A stretch of DNA of 64,000 nt from an uncultured Planctomycetaceae bacterium. Lineage in GTDB: Bacteria > Planctomycetota > Planctomycetia > Gemmatales > Gemmataceae. Shown here one piece after another: positions 44,682 to 53,852 of the stretch; positions within the stretch are counted from its first letter, which is position 1; every line of letters begins with the position of its first letter. The position numbers were made by a program, and so were the translations under genes. Below the pieces are notes generated by a model. It was given only the letters and a program-made list of their open reading frames with translations. It had not been told where the DNA came from and did not search any database. The stretch spans positions 1 through 64,000 of the forward strand of contig CALARU010000179.1 in NCBI GenBank assembly GCA_937888715.1, written 5' to 3'.

Positions 44682-45989
44682 TTAGGGAAACAAGCCCCGT
44701 TTGATCTTTTCACGGGCTATTTTCTCTACCCCCAAGGATAGAGCCGCCAACCTCATCGATATTTTCTTATTCAATGCCAAATCTCGCACCCGCCTAAATG
44801 CATTAATCATCAACTCATATAATTTATGATTAACCTGCTCTTCGCTCCATAACAATTGTTGAATATCCTGCACCCATTCAAAGTACGAAACCGTAACACC
44901 ACCCGCATTACACAAAATGTCCGGGATTACATAAATATCAGTCTTGCTAATGATGGCATCTGCTTCCGGAGTGGTCGGGCCATTGGCAGCTTCCGCAAGT
45001 ATCTTGCACTTAAGCTGTGCAGCATTCTTTAAATGAATCACTCTTTCAAGTGCAGCAGGCACCAAAACCGTGCAGGGAAGTATCAGCATTTCATCCGCAT
45101 CAATCTGCTTTGCTTTGGGGAAGCCCTTAAGTAAGTTGCCCCCTGATACAAAATTTTGCAGTTCCAAGATATCAATGCCAAGGGCATTATGAATTGCGCC
45201 ATACCTATCCGAAACAGCAATAATCTTAATACCTTTTTGAGAAAGTTCAGCACAGGTGATCGCCCCAACATTACCAAACCCCTGAACCACAGCAGTAGCT
45301 TCCTCAGGTTTAATGTTGAGATCCTTCAGCGCTTCCAAAATACAAAAGGTAACACCTCTTCCTGTAGCTTCTCTGCGCCCTAAACACCCCCCCAACTCAA
45401 CGGGCTTCCCTGTCACAATCTCCGGGCACGCATACCCCACCTTCATGCTGTAGGTATCCATGATCCAAGCCATGGTTTGCTCATCGGTGCCCATATCAGG
45501 CGCCATTACATCCATTCTCGGACCAATAATGGAAAGCAATTCTTCGGTAAACCTTCGGGTAAGGCGTTCTTTTTCACCAATTGAAAGAGCCTCCGGGTCA
45601 CAAGTGATACCGCCCTTGGCACCGCCAAAAGGCAGATTCATAATGCCACACTTCCACGACATCCACATGGAAAGTGCCGCAACTTCGCCCAAATCTACAG
45701 AAGGATGATAGCGCAATCCGCCCTTGGAAGGGCCGCTGGTAAGGCTATGTTGCACTCTGTAACCATTGAAAATCCGGGTGGCCCCGTCATCCATGCGAAC
45801 CGGCACACTGACAATCATTGCTCGCTTCGGCACCGAAAGCCTTTGCAGAATACCCCGGTCGATTTTCAAAAGGTGAGCTACCGATTCCAATTGGCTTAAT
45901 GCCATACGATAAGTGGCAGAGGATTCAAAAACAGAGTTTGGAGAATGCTGATTTTCGCTAGAATGACTATCGTTGTTGGTCATGGGCAT
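44682..45989 (-). CDS. Glutamate dehydrogenase (Glu/Leu/Phe/Val family)
   Basis: The 435-residue protein has the active-site block LPFGGAKGGI with its Lys, the SKGGLRYHPSVD region, and a Rossmann motif GFGNVGAITCAELSQ around 236. It interconverts glutamate and 2-oxoglutarate plus ammonium. The length and sequence resemble the NAD or dual-cofactor hexameric type, but a leucine dehydrogenase-like activity cannot be fully excluded. GGAG lies five bases before the ATG. Together with amtB, glnB and glnE it forms the nitrogen part of this window. Confidence 0.93.
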   Translation of the reverse strand: MPMTNNDSHSSENQHSPNSVFESSATYRMALSQLESVAHLLKIDRGILQRLSVPKRAMIVSVPVRMDDGATRIFNGYRVQHSLTSGPSKGGLRYHPSVDLGEVAALSMWMSWKCGIMNLPFGGAKGGITCDPEALSIGEKERLTRRFTEELLSIIGPRMDVMAPDMGTDEQTMAWIMDTYSMKVGYACPEIVTGKPVELGGCLGRREATGRGVTFCILEALKDLNIKPEEATAVVQGFGNVGAITCAELSQKGIKIIAVSDRYGAIHNALGIDILELQNFVSGGNLLKGFPKAKQIDADEMLILPCTVLVPAALERVIHLKNAAQLKCKILAEAANGPTTPEADAIISKTDIYVIPDILCNAGGVTVSYFEWVQDIQQLLWSEEQVNHKLYELMINAFRRVRDLALNKKISMRLAALSLGVEKIAREKIKRGLFP

Positions 45990-46106
45990 TAAATCTCCAC
46001 AAGCATTAAAGAATCAAGCGTACCAAAGATCAACGACTGGTTTAACAGCATAATAATAATTCTATGGGCATAGCCTACAATGGAGTGAGAGGATGGTAGA
46101 AAAGGT

Positions 46107-46973
46107 ATGAAAGAAATTCTAATCATTGGATGCGGTTATTTGGGAAATGTCATTGCAGCTAATGCAATAGCCAAGGGGATCAAGGTGTTTGCAACCACGC
46201 GAAACCGTGCAGATGCTTTGCTATCCAAAGGTATAACCCCGGTTATTTGCGATGTAACTAATCAGGATAGTTATGCCAACCTTCCTATGGTAGACGGCGT
46301 GGTTCATTGCGTGGGCATGGATCGCAGCGCAGGAAAATCAATGCGCGAGGTTTATGTTGATGGCCTTGCAGGCATTGCAACTTACCTGCAATCTAAAAAC
46401 TTCAAAGGTAGATTTGTGCATGTCAGCAGCACCAGCGTATATGGCCAAAACGAGGGCGAAGTGGTGGATGAAAAATCGCCAACCATTCCTGCAGAGGGCT
46501 CGGGTGGAATCGTGCTGGAAGCCGAAAACAAATTAAGAAGCATACTTCCCGAAGCGATCATACTAAGGTTTGCAGGAATCTATGGCCCGGGCAGATTAAT
46601 TCGAGGCAAAGCTATTTTAGCAGGCGAACCAATCGTTTGCTCCCCAGATAGGTATTTAAATCTGATGCATGTAGCAGATGGCGCAAATGCATGCTTGGCA
46701 GCATTGAGTGAAGGAAAACCCTGCGAAACCTATAATGCAAGTGATGATGAACCAGCACTAAGGCGCGATTTTTACAACCATCTTGCCCTACTGTTAAAGG
46801 CAGTTCCCCCTAAGTTCACCCTTCCCAGTACTGAGCACCCCGCACCCCCGCATGAAGGAACCAACAGGCGTATTTCCAACCTCAAATTGAAGAGAGAGCT
46901 GGTTAATGCACTGCAATTTCCTTCCTTTCGAGAAGGGCTAGAAAACTGCGTCAACCTTGGAGCTTTCGCTTAA
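46107..46973 (+). CDS. NAD-dependent epimerase/dehydratase-family protein
   Basis: An extended or atypical SDR of 288 residues: Rossmann motif GCGYLG at 8-13, VHVSSTSVYGQNEG around residue 110, RFAGIYGPGR near 165 and NLMHVADGANAC near 195. The usual active-site Tyr-x3-Lys is altered (YGQNE). It resembles YeeZ-type proteins of unknown reaction. It diverges from the glutamate dehydrogenase gene. Confidence 0.8.
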   Translation: MKEILIIGCGYLGNVIAANAIAKGIKVFATTRNRADALLSKGITPVICDVTNQDSYANLPMVDGVVHCVGMDRSAGKSMREVYVDGLAGIATYLQSKNFKGRFVHVSSTSVYGQNEGEVVDEKSPTIPAEGSGGIVLEAENKLRSILPEAIILRFAGIYGPGRLIRGKAILAGEPIVCSPDRYLNLMHVADGANACLAALSEGKPCETYNASDDEPALRRDFYNHLALLLKAVPPKFTLPSTEHPAPPHEGTNRRISNLKLKRELVNALQFPSFREGLENCVNLGAFA

Positions 46974-47039
46974 CACTTGTTAATACCCTTACAATCAAAT
47001 AAGATGCTAGAAATACAACTCACTCAGGTTTAATCAATT

Positions 47040-47834
47040 ATGTTGAAACGAAAATATCTGTTCCCCAATGTCATCGAACTTAACTACCAAGCGGGTAGAA
47101 GACTTGGTGTTAATGTTTACCTCATTGATGGGGGGTCTGAATTCATTCTAATCGATATCGGCTTTGAAGATAGTCTGGATACCATCGTCGATCTGCTTCG
47201 AAAAATGGATTTCAATCTATCCAACTGCAAGATGATCATTGCAACCCATGCAGATGCAGACCACATCCAAGGCTCTGCAAAGGCACGCGAACTACTTAAA
47301 ACCAAAATTGCAGCGCACCCCGCAAGCGTCGAACCGATTGAAACAGGCGATGAAATAGTCACCTACGCCACCATCAAGGCCCAGGGAATAGAAATCCCCA
47401 TGCCCAAGTGCAAGATTGATATCGTTCTAAACGAAGGTGATAAAATCCAAGTAGGCGATCAAACATTGGAAGTCTGGCACACCCCAGGCCATACCCAAGG
47501 GCAACTTAGTTTCAAAATGGGCAACCTGCTTTTCAGTGGTGATAACATTTATAAAGATAGCTGCGTGGGCGTGATCGATGCGCATCATGGTTCCAACATA
47601 CCTGACTTTATTACATCGTTGAAACGAATCCTTGCAGATGACTCGCAGTTTCTGCTTCCAAGCCATGGCCCTGTTTTCAAACGCGATCAAAAAATCATTA
47701 CCAAGGCCATCAATCGGTTGACCGAGTACCAATACATGGCGGATTTTGGCACTTGCGCCATCGGTTGGCCATTACTCGACGAATGGGAAAAAGAAGTAAC
47801 CGCAGGCAAGATGCCCGACTTCTCGAAAAAATAA
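47040..47834 (+). CDS. Metallo-beta-lactamase-fold hydrolase
   Basis: A 264-residue MBL protein. Zinc motifs: THADADHIQG (the HxHxDH motif with Asp for the second His), WHTPGHTQGQ, FSGDNIYKD and PSHGPVF. The Asp in place of the usual second His is seen in several MBL subgroups. Substrates range from glyoxalase II thioesters to lactones. No pathway is indicated by the neighbours. It converges on the histidine kinase gene with only seven bases between the stops. Confidence 0.85.
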   Translation: MLKRKYLFPNVIELNYQAGRRLGVNVYLIDGGSEFILIDIGFEDSLDTIVDLLRKMDFNLSNCKMIIATHADADHIQGSAKARELLKTKIAAHPASVEPIETGDEIVTYATIKAQGIEIPMPKCKIDIVLNEGDKIQVGDQTLEVWHTPGHTQGQLSFKMGNLLFSGDNIYKDSCVGVIDAHHGSNIPDFITSLKRILADDSQFLLPSHGPVFKRDQKIITKAINRLTEYQYMADFGTCAIGWPLLDEWEKEVTAGKMPDFSKK

Positions 47835-47841
47835 CCCGGCC

Positions 47842-49650
47842 TTATACTCCAATTGCAGCATAAGCTTCTTTGATTAAAGGTGCAGGTAAATCAATTTTAA
47901 ATATTGATCCCTGACCTAGTTCACTAGTAACCTCAAGGCCTGCACCTAGTAACTCTGCATAACCTTTTACAATGGCTAACCCCAATCCACAGTTCGTGGA
48001 ATCGCCATGGCTTCTGGAAGCATCCACCCGGTAAAAGCGTTCAAAAATCCTATTCTTTTTGGAAGCTTCAATTCCGATGCCGTTGTCTTCGATTTCAATG
48101 ATGATTGATCCAGGGCGCGAACTTAATCTTAAAAACACATTGCCCGAAGGCTTATTATATTGAACAGCGTTATGAAGCAGATTAACTAGAATCTCTTTTA
48201 ATTTGCCCGGATCAGATTGAATCTCAAGATTTGGTTCCCCCTCAAACTGAAGTTCAATCCCCTTGGATTGAGCCAGAGGAGAAAGCATCTTGACACAATC
48301 AGAAGCCAGATGAGAAAGATCAAATAACTCTGGCCGGAGCGGATCTGCCCCCGCATCCAATCGCGCAAGCGTAAGCAACCTTTCAACATCCTTGTGCATG
48401 TTGGTGCAACTTTCCCTGCAATCTTCCAACATCACCCGATATTCTTCCACGGTTCTAGTTTTTCGCAGTGCCAAATCCAGTGTTGCAAGCATTGCAGAAA
48501 GCGGTGTTCGTAATTCATGAGAGATATCTGCGGTGGCTTGTTTCTCTCTGGCAAATGCTTTTTTCAATTGATCGAGCGTCAGGCCCAACCTGATTGCAAT
48601 GGGTTTTAACTCTTCAGGTAATTGTTTATCAGTGATATCAAGATTAAAATCTTTTTCATTGATACGGCTTACTGCAACCGTAAGAAGATTTAACGGAGCC
48701 AAGCCAAGCCTTACAAGCCAAAAGCAAATGCCCCCACCTGCAAGAAAGGTGAGCAGATTAATCGCAGCAAGCATGCCACGAAACCCCTCGAGATCTTTTT
48801 TATGTTCGCTTGCAAAGTTAAGAATGTCTTCATCTCTTTGCTGTGCGAAAGAAGCAAACAAAGCATCGCGTTTGGCTAAGTCATAGGCACACTGGATAAA
48901 AATTGCAGGCCTGAAGGAAGCATCTGCACCATTATTATTGCGGAGCGGAGGCGGAAGTTCTACGCCCCTGTTTGGCCCGGAATTGCGATTGCGAGGAAAC
49001 GCAGTTAAAGGAGTAGGCCCAAGCAAAAACCGCGATGCCTTCAACACAACCCTGCGCACTTTCAAACTTTCACTCAACTGCATATCTTCATATTCCCAAT
49101 GAAATACTTCGTTTGGTGCAAATGAAGCAAAGTTGATTTCCATGCTCATTGCTTCGAGTGAATTGGATTTGTAAGAGGCATTCCAAGCGGTATCAATTTG
49201 GAAAAACTCTGCAACCTGACCATCTAGGCGGGTTAAAAGTTCAGCAGGATCGAACCGAATTGCGGGAGTTGCCCTTCGAAATAAATCAACAGCAAAACTG
49301 CGGGTACCTTGAAGCGCCCATACCGGGACTTGAACATAAGCACTGGAATTGGCAGGAGAAGTCAGCAAGCCAAGCGTGTGTAATTCTAGGAATCTTAATT
49401 TGCCCCAATCAACATGAAATTGCACAAGCCTTGCGAGTGTCTGGGCCTGAAATAAAAGAGCATCATCAAGCCTGTTTTCCTCATCTCTGCAGCGGTCTTT
49501 GTAAGTGGTTTGGGCGAGTTCTTTTTGAATGCTAAGACGGCCTTCCAGATTACGCGAGGCACTTCGATACGCCATCAACGAAGCACCGCCCAGCGAAAAC
49601 GCCAGCAGTGCAAGAAAACATATCGTTAGTGAAAACCGGATCGATCGCAT
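47842..49650 (-). CDS. Membrane sensor histidine kinase
   Basis: A 602-residue kinase: N-terminal membrane helix (about 6-28), a large extracytoplasmic sensor region, a second helix (about 287-310), HAMP, HisKA with DISHELRTPLSA (His about 378), and a HATPase domain with NLLHNAVQYN, DNGIGI and GLGLAIVKG. The ATG at 49650 is preferred because AAGGG lies eight bases upstream; a GTG three codons earlier would overlap the regulator gene. It follows the response regulator gene directly and must be its partner. The stimulus is unknown. Confidence 0.92.
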   Translation of the reverse strand: MRSIRFSLTICFLALLAFSLGGASLMAYRSASRNLEGRLSIQKELAQTTYKDRCRDEENRLDDALLFQAQTLARLVQFHVDWGKLRFLELHTLGLLTSPANSSAYVQVPVWALQGTRSFAVDLFRRATPAIRFDPAELLTRLDGQVAEFFQIDTAWNASYKSNSLEAMSMEINFASFAPNEVFHWEYEDMQLSESLKVRRVVLKASRFLLGPTPLTAFPRNRNSGPNRGVELPPPLRNNNGADASFRPAIFIQCAYDLAKRDALFASFAQQRDEDILNFASEHKKDLEGFRGMLAAINLLTFLAGGGICFWLVRLGLAPLNLLTVAVSRINEKDFNLDITDKQLPEELKPIAIRLGLTLDQLKKAFAREKQATADISHELRTPLSAMLATLDLALRKTRTVEEYRVMLEDCRESCTNMHKDVERLLTLARLDAGADPLRPELFDLSHLASDCVKMLSPLAQSKGIELQFEGEPNLEIQSDPGKLKEILVNLLHNAVQYNKPSGNVFLRLSSRPGSIIIEIEDNGIGIEASKKNRIFERFYRVDASRSHGDSTNCGLGLAIVKGYAELLGAGLEVTSELGQGSIFKIDLPAPLIKEAYAAIGV

Positions 49651-49651
49651 G

Positions 49652-50323
49652 TTAATCACCCTTGATCATGTATCCTTCGCCCCAGCGCGTGAGAATCAAA
49701 GGCGGGGTAAAGTTCTTGTCAATTTTATTGCGCAGATACCTGATATATACATCCACTACATTGGAGGTATTATCATCATTTTCATCATACAAATGTTCCC
49801 ACACCATAGATCTTGTTACAACCTTACCCCGATGGTAACAAAGAAACCGGAGCAATGAAAATTCTCTGGGAGTAAGATAGATATCTTTGCCCGCCCTGCG
49901 AACACTTCGTGCCCCCGTATCTATTTCCAAATCATGAATGCGAAGAATTGGATCCTTCGCTTGATGCCCCCTGCGAACCAAAGCTCGAACCCTGGCAAGA
50001 AATTCAGTCAATTCAAAAGGCTTCGGAAGGTAATCATCCGCTCCAAGGTTTAATCCCAGCACTTTATCTTCCAATGTGCCCATCGCTGTTAAAATAAGAA
50101 CATGAAAGGTAAACCCATCCTTGCGCCAACCTTTTAACAAGGTCAGCCCATCAATCTTCGGAAGCATGAGGTCCAAAATGACAACATCATAAATAGCGCC
50201 ACGAGCTTTAGCATCGGCCTCGTCCCCTGCAACAGCAAGGTCAACAGCAAAGCCATCTTCCTCTAGAGCTTGTTTTAAAGATCTTGACAGCAATTTGTGG
50301 TCTTCAACCAGAAGAATTTTCAC
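49652..50323 (-). CDS. OmpR-family response regulator
   Basis: 223 residues: receiver domain with phosphoacceptor Asp51 (LDLMLP), Thr in LILTAMGT and Lys in DDYLPKPF, then an OmpR/PhoB winged-helix DNA-binding domain with DVYIRYLRNKID. The start is GTG at 50323 with GGGGAAA upstream. Regulator and kinase genes are adjacent, so they form one two-component system. The targets are unknown. Confidence 0.93.
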   Translation of the reverse strand: MKILLVEDHKLLSRSLKQALEEDGFAVDLAVAGDEADAKARGAIYDVVILDLMLPKIDGLTLLKGWRKDGFTFHVLILTAMGTLEDKVLGLNLGADDYLPKPFELTEFLARVRALVRRGHQAKDPILRIHDLEIDTGARSVRRAGKDIYLTPREFSLLRFLCYHRGKVVTRSMVWEHLYDENDDNTSNVVDVYIRYLRNKIDKNFTPPLILTRWGEGYMIKGD

Positions 50324-50469
50324 GACATTTCCCCATTCGGCTTTTTAATCACACTCATATCTATTATCCTCGATAACAGATCACTCGTGAATAAATCATG
50401 AGAGAAATTCTGATTTTTTATGTTAAACCATCATTATGAAGAAATTTTAATCTTTCTCCGGAGTTTGCA

Positions 50470-51243
50470 ATGACTGTCAATCTTGATGAAAAATGGGATG
50501 TTGTTGCTGTAGCTGCGCACCCCGATGATCTCGAAATAACCTGCGGGGGCACCCTTGCAATGCTTACCTCGCAAGGCTACAAAGTCGCAATTATAGACCT
50601 AACCACTGGCGAACCAACCCCAAGGGGATCTGAAGAAATAAGGGCAAAAGAAGCTGAACAAGCTAGATTAACTCTTGGAGTGCAGGCCCGATTTCAACTA
50701 GGCTTGCCCAACCGCATTCTCATGGATAGCCCTGAAAATCGCTTTGCACTCGCAACTCTTTTACGAAAACTTAAGCCCGATATCCTTCTAGGCACCAGTG
50801 GCAGAACACCCGCAGCTTCGCCTGATCATTACCAGGCACAATTACTCATCGAAGCTTCCAGATTTTCTTCCCAACTCACCAAATGGGATGAGAAATTTGG
50901 CAACACCCCGCCTCATCGCATCACCCATCTGGTTTATGCCCCTTTTCCCTTTGATGCAGAAATCCGACACTTCCCCGGCTCCTTCACCATTGATATAAGC
51001 TCTACGATTGAAAAGAAAATGGCTTCAGTCCAATGCTATCAATCGCAGTTTGATGAAAAACGTTTTCACAAAATCAGACATACTGTGATGGGCCTTAATA
51101 ACGCAATGGGTAGCCGTTGTGGTTTTGAGTATGGCGAAGTATTTCAGATGGCAGTGCCAGTTGGAGGCAGCGATTTAGTGGGAATAGTGAAAGGATCGAA
51201 GGGCAGCCCCGCGCCGGTGCAATTACCCGGCCAACCGAATTAG
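50470..51243 (+). CDS. PIG-L family deacetylase, BshB1-like
   Basis: A 257-residue LmbE/PIG-L protein: zinc motif AHPDDLEITCGG near 18, LTTGEPTPRGS, REA-like block AKEAEQARLTLG, and SPDHYQA around residue 119. This pattern is nearest to BshB1, which removes acetyl from N-acetylglucosamine-malate in bacillithiol synthesis. No bshA or bshC gene is seen here, so other acetamido sugars are possible. CGGAG lies seven bases before the ATG. Confidence 0.8.
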   Translation: MTVNLDEKWDVVAVAAHPDDLEITCGGTLAMLTSQGYKVAIIDLTTGEPTPRGSEEIRAKEAEQARLTLGVQARFQLGLPNRILMDSPENRFALATLLRKLKPDILLGTSGRTPAASPDHYQAQLLIEASRFSSQLTKWDEKFGNTPPHRITHLVYAPFPFDAEIRHFPGSFTIDISSTIEKKMASVQCYQSQFDEKRFHKIRHTVMGLNNAMGSRCGFEYGEVFQMAVPVGGSDLVGIVKGSKGSPAPVQLPGQPN

Positions 51244-51274
51244 AAGTGATTGTTTAAAGTTAAAGTGGTTTTAA

Positions 51275-51304
51275 GCCCATCCCACTGCGGTGGGTGGGTT
51301 GTAT
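51275..51304 (+). terminator. Probable terminator after the PIG-L gene
   Basis: CCCAC-TGCG-GTGGG (51281-51294) is the core of a longer imperfect hairpin (about 51276-51300), followed by TTGTATTTCATTT. It is placed right for ending the rightward transcript, although the T-run is interrupted. Confidence 0.55.
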
Positions 51305-51426
51305 TTCATTTACTCCCATCATTCAAAATAAGCGACCCATGAAACGCAGTCCTCGCTCTTACCCACAATTTTCTTTCAGAGCCGGAAGGGTTAGCGACGG
51401 TGGTCCATTCTTGGCTGAATGTCTAT

Positions 51427-51462
51427 CTGGATTCCCTGCTTTCGCAGAGAATGACGGAATGG
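51427..51462. repeat. REP-like hairpin
   Basis: ATTCCCTGC-TTTC-GCAGAGAAT with flanking CTGG and GACGGAATGG resembles the widespread palindromic repeat with core ATTCCCGC and GCGGGAAT. The stem has one mismatch. It lies between two convergent genes, where REP elements usually occur. Confidence 0.6.
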
Positions 51463-51500
51463 GGCACTTACCCTGCACCCTCGCCCACTTACATTCGTCA

Positions 51501-51520
51501 CCCTCGCTGCAAAGCGGGGG
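51501..51520. repeat. Second REP-like hairpin
   Basis: CCCTCGCT-GCAA-AGCGGGGG can form an 8-bp stem with one G-T pair. Flanks CGTCA and TCCATGC resemble those of the neighbouring hairpin at 51427-51462, suggesting diverged copies of one family. The gap 51244-51591 holds only such hairpins; I see no gene in it. Confidence 0.5.
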
Positions 51521-51591
51521 TCCATGCTTCACTTTCCTCGCCAAAAATTTCCTTCGGGGATACTTTCTAATACAGAAGCAGCAAGCAGTAA

Positions 51592-52356
51592 TTACGGAGT
51601 CCTCGCCAAACGAAACCCAAGGTAGAAGTACCGATTGGACGGCGTGCCGGCGCTCCGGTTGGAAGAACGAGCATACAAACCATTGGCGTAGAACGACCCG
51701 CCACGCAACACACGGTAAGTTCCAGTTGCTGGTCCCTTCGGATCTGTTACCGCTCCCGCTGGGTAGTCTGCTTTCCAATCTTCACACCACTCCCACACAT
51801 TACCATGTAAATCGTATAGACCAAATGCATTGGGTTTATAACTCCCTACTGCTTTTGTGCTTTCACCATTAATATTTGCATCACTCTTCGTTAAGCTGTC
51901 TCCAAACGAATAAGCAGTACTTGTTCCCGCCCTGCATGCATGTTCCCATTCTGCTTCCGTTGGAAGCCTATAACCACCATTCGGCTTTGCATTCAACTTC
52001 TTAATAAACTCTTGGCAATCTTCCCATGATACATTCGTTACTGGGTACTTGGCCCCTTTGATTTTACTCGGGTTATTCTCCATCAATCCTTCCCACTGCT
52101 CCTGCGTCACTTCATACTTCCCCATGTAAAAGGGCTTGGTTAGTGTTACCTCATGCTGCGTTTCATTATCATTTCGGCCCTTTTCAGAGGCAGGTGAACC
52201 CATCTTAAACTTCCCTGCTGGTACTAACACCATTTCAAGTTTCACATCTTTGCCGAGATCAACCACATCTACCTTCCCTGGCTTCACTTCCTGTGCCATC
52301 ACTGTCAATCCACCCACCAAACCTAACACCATGGCTATGCCTAGTATTCTTTTCAT
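51592..52356 (-). CDS. Secreted FGE/SUMF1-domain protein lacking the catalytic cysteines
   Basis: A 254-residue protein with a signal peptide (about 1-21, MKRILGIAMVLGLVGG). The SUMF1 fold is clear: MVLVPAGKFKMGS, KYEVTQEQWEGLM, YPVTNVSWEDCQEF, RLPTEAEWEHACRAG, GNVWEWCEDW and RVLRGGSF. In true formylglycine-generating enzymes the region after RGGS has two cysteines that oxidise sulfatases. Here the region reads YARSSNRSAG without cysteine. I infer a binding or structural role, not formylglycine formation. Such proteins are abundant in planctomycetes. Confidence 0.85.
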   Translation of the reverse strand: MKRILGIAMVLGLVGGLTVMAQEVKPGKVDVVDLGKDVKLEMVLVPAGKFKMGSPASEKGRNDNETQHEVTLTKPFYMGKYEVTQEQWEGLMENNPSKIKGAKYPVTNVSWEDCQEFIKKLNAKPNGGYRLPTEAEWEHACRAGTSTAYSFGDSLTKSDANINGESTKAVGSYKPNAFGLYDLHGNVWEWCEDWKADYPAGAVTDPKGPATGTYRVLRGGSFYANGLYARSSNRSAGTPSNRYFYLGFRLARTP

Positions 52357-52591
52357 TTCTCACCTACTTGGGGATAAAGTTAAACCTTCTATTTTCTGGA
52401 TTCAATTTACCAAGCCTATATCTAAAAACACTTTTAAACCGCCTTAGCTAACCAACTATTTCCTTCACCCACACCAACCACCGCTTTATAATCCACCCAT
52501 GAACCAACATCGCCACCAATAAGGTGCCTTTGTTTGAGACTTTATCTGGCCTAGCTGTTAAGACGAAGCAAATCGGGTTGCACAAGCGATG

Positions 52592-53689
52592 TTAGCTTTC
52601 AGAACCTGAAGCGCAGGAGGTTTTGTCTGGTTCAACCATGTGAAGGCCGGCAAGCATGCCACACCCTGCGTTGATATCTTGCCCGCCACTATAACGCCTG
52701 ACCACCGGTTGACGAAGCTCTACATTAAGAGCATCACGGAAGGTTTTCAGCTCTTCAGCACTCGGTTTTAAAAACACCCCTGTTGGATCGTTGACATCAA
52801 TTAAATCGATTTTCACGGGCATTCCTGCAGTCAGCCGAGCGATTTCCTTAGCATCTTCAGGCGAAGTGTTGATTCCAGACATCATCGTCCAAGCAAGCAT
52901 CATTCGCACTCCGGAATATGCTTGATATTCCCTCACCGCGCTCATAAGTTCTTCAAGCGAGTGCGTGTTTTCAACAGGAAGAAGCGCCTTGCGTTTTTCA
53001 GAATTAGCAGAGGTGAGGGAAACAACAAGCCTGTAAGGTTGTTTCTCACGGGTGAATCTTCGTATGCCAGGAACCACCCCAACGGTGGAGATTGTGATAT
53101 TGCGAGCATCTATGGCCAAGCCACATGGCTCACGCAAAATCGATGCAGCTTGAATCACTTTGTCGTAATTCAACATGGGTTCGCCCATGCCCATGAAAAC
53201 CACGCCCCTTACTGGATGTGAGGAGTCTTTACGAATTTGAATCACTTGATCGACAATTTCCCAGGGTTGTAGGTTCCTTCGAAAGCCCATCTTAGCGGTG
53301 GCGCAAAAAGCACAGCCCATGGCGCAACCAACTTGGGAACTAACGCAGACAACATATTTTTCCTGCCCCTTCACATGCAAAAGAGGGATGCGAACCGTTT
53401 CAAAAGGCTCATCCCCTTCGCCTTTGAAAAGGTACTTGGTAAACCCATCGCGTGGGGAAACTTGTTTATCGATTAACTGAAGTGTGGGAATCCGGGTGGC
53501 ATTTTCAACTTTTTTCAGCACCCGCCAAGAAGTCTGCTCCATTACTTTGGGAACTTCCTCAAGGGCGTTCCTAAGAACCGCAGACTGTAGTTTTCCTGCC
53601 AACTTAGGGTTAACCCCAAAAGGCGCAAGCAAAACTGCAAGCTCTTCGCCTGTATGGTTCTTAAACAAAATGGTTGGAGTTGGTTCCAT
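52592..53689 (-). CDS. rlmN: Dual-specificity rRNA/tRNA methyltransferase RlmN
   Basis: RlmN is a radical-SAM enzyme that methylates C2 of A2503 in 23S rRNA and A37 in some tRNAs. The 365-residue protein has the cluster motif CAMGCAFC (C-x3-C-x2-C), MGMGEPMLNYD, and the C-terminal Cys in GCGMLAGLH that forms the methyl-carrier disulfide. An RQPVVRRYSGGQDINAGCG block is typical of RlmN rather than Cfr. The ATG at 53689 diverges from the peroxiredoxin gene. Confidence 0.95.
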   Translation of the reverse strand: MEPTPTILFKNHTGEELAVLLAPFGVNPKLAGKLQSAVLRNALEEVPKVMEQTSWRVLKKVENATRIPTLQLIDKQVSPRDGFTKYLFKGEGDEPFETVRIPLLHVKGQEKYVVCVSSQVGCAMGCAFCATAKMGFRRNLQPWEIVDQVIQIRKDSSHPVRGVVFMGMGEPMLNYDKVIQAASILREPCGLAIDARNITISTVGVVPGIRRFTREKQPYRLVVSLTSANSEKRKALLPVENTHSLEELMSAVREYQAYSGVRMMLAWTMMSGINTSPEDAKEIARLTAGMPVKIDLIDVNDPTGVFLKPSAEELKTFRDALNVELRQPVVRRYSGGQDINAGCGMLAGLHMVEPDKTSCASGSES

Positions 53690-53765
53690 GCTTCTATGCT
53701 AGTGGTTAAAATCTAGGTGTCATTACCTTTAACACCATTCTTTTCGAAAATACGACCAACAAAAC

Positions 53766-53819
53766 TTGTGCAATTCATAATAACATCTAGTAATATAACG
53801 AAGGGCTAACTAAAAGCCC
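53766..53819 (+). promoter_or_regulatory. Possible promoter and leader hairpin of the peroxiredoxin gene
   Basis: TTGTGC (53766-53771) and TAATAT (53791-53796) are 19 bases apart, a weak -35/-10 pair. GGGCT-AACTAAA-AGCCC (53803-53819) follows and could form a small leader hairpin. No OxyR or PerR site was recognised. Confidence 0.3.
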
Positions 53820-53852
53820 CATTTATCAATCAACATCACTGGAGGATTATCC

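Noticed and set aside
51294-51872. Open frame on the plus strand opposite the SUMF1 gene
   Set aside because: The real protein on the minus strand has all family motifs; this frame has none.
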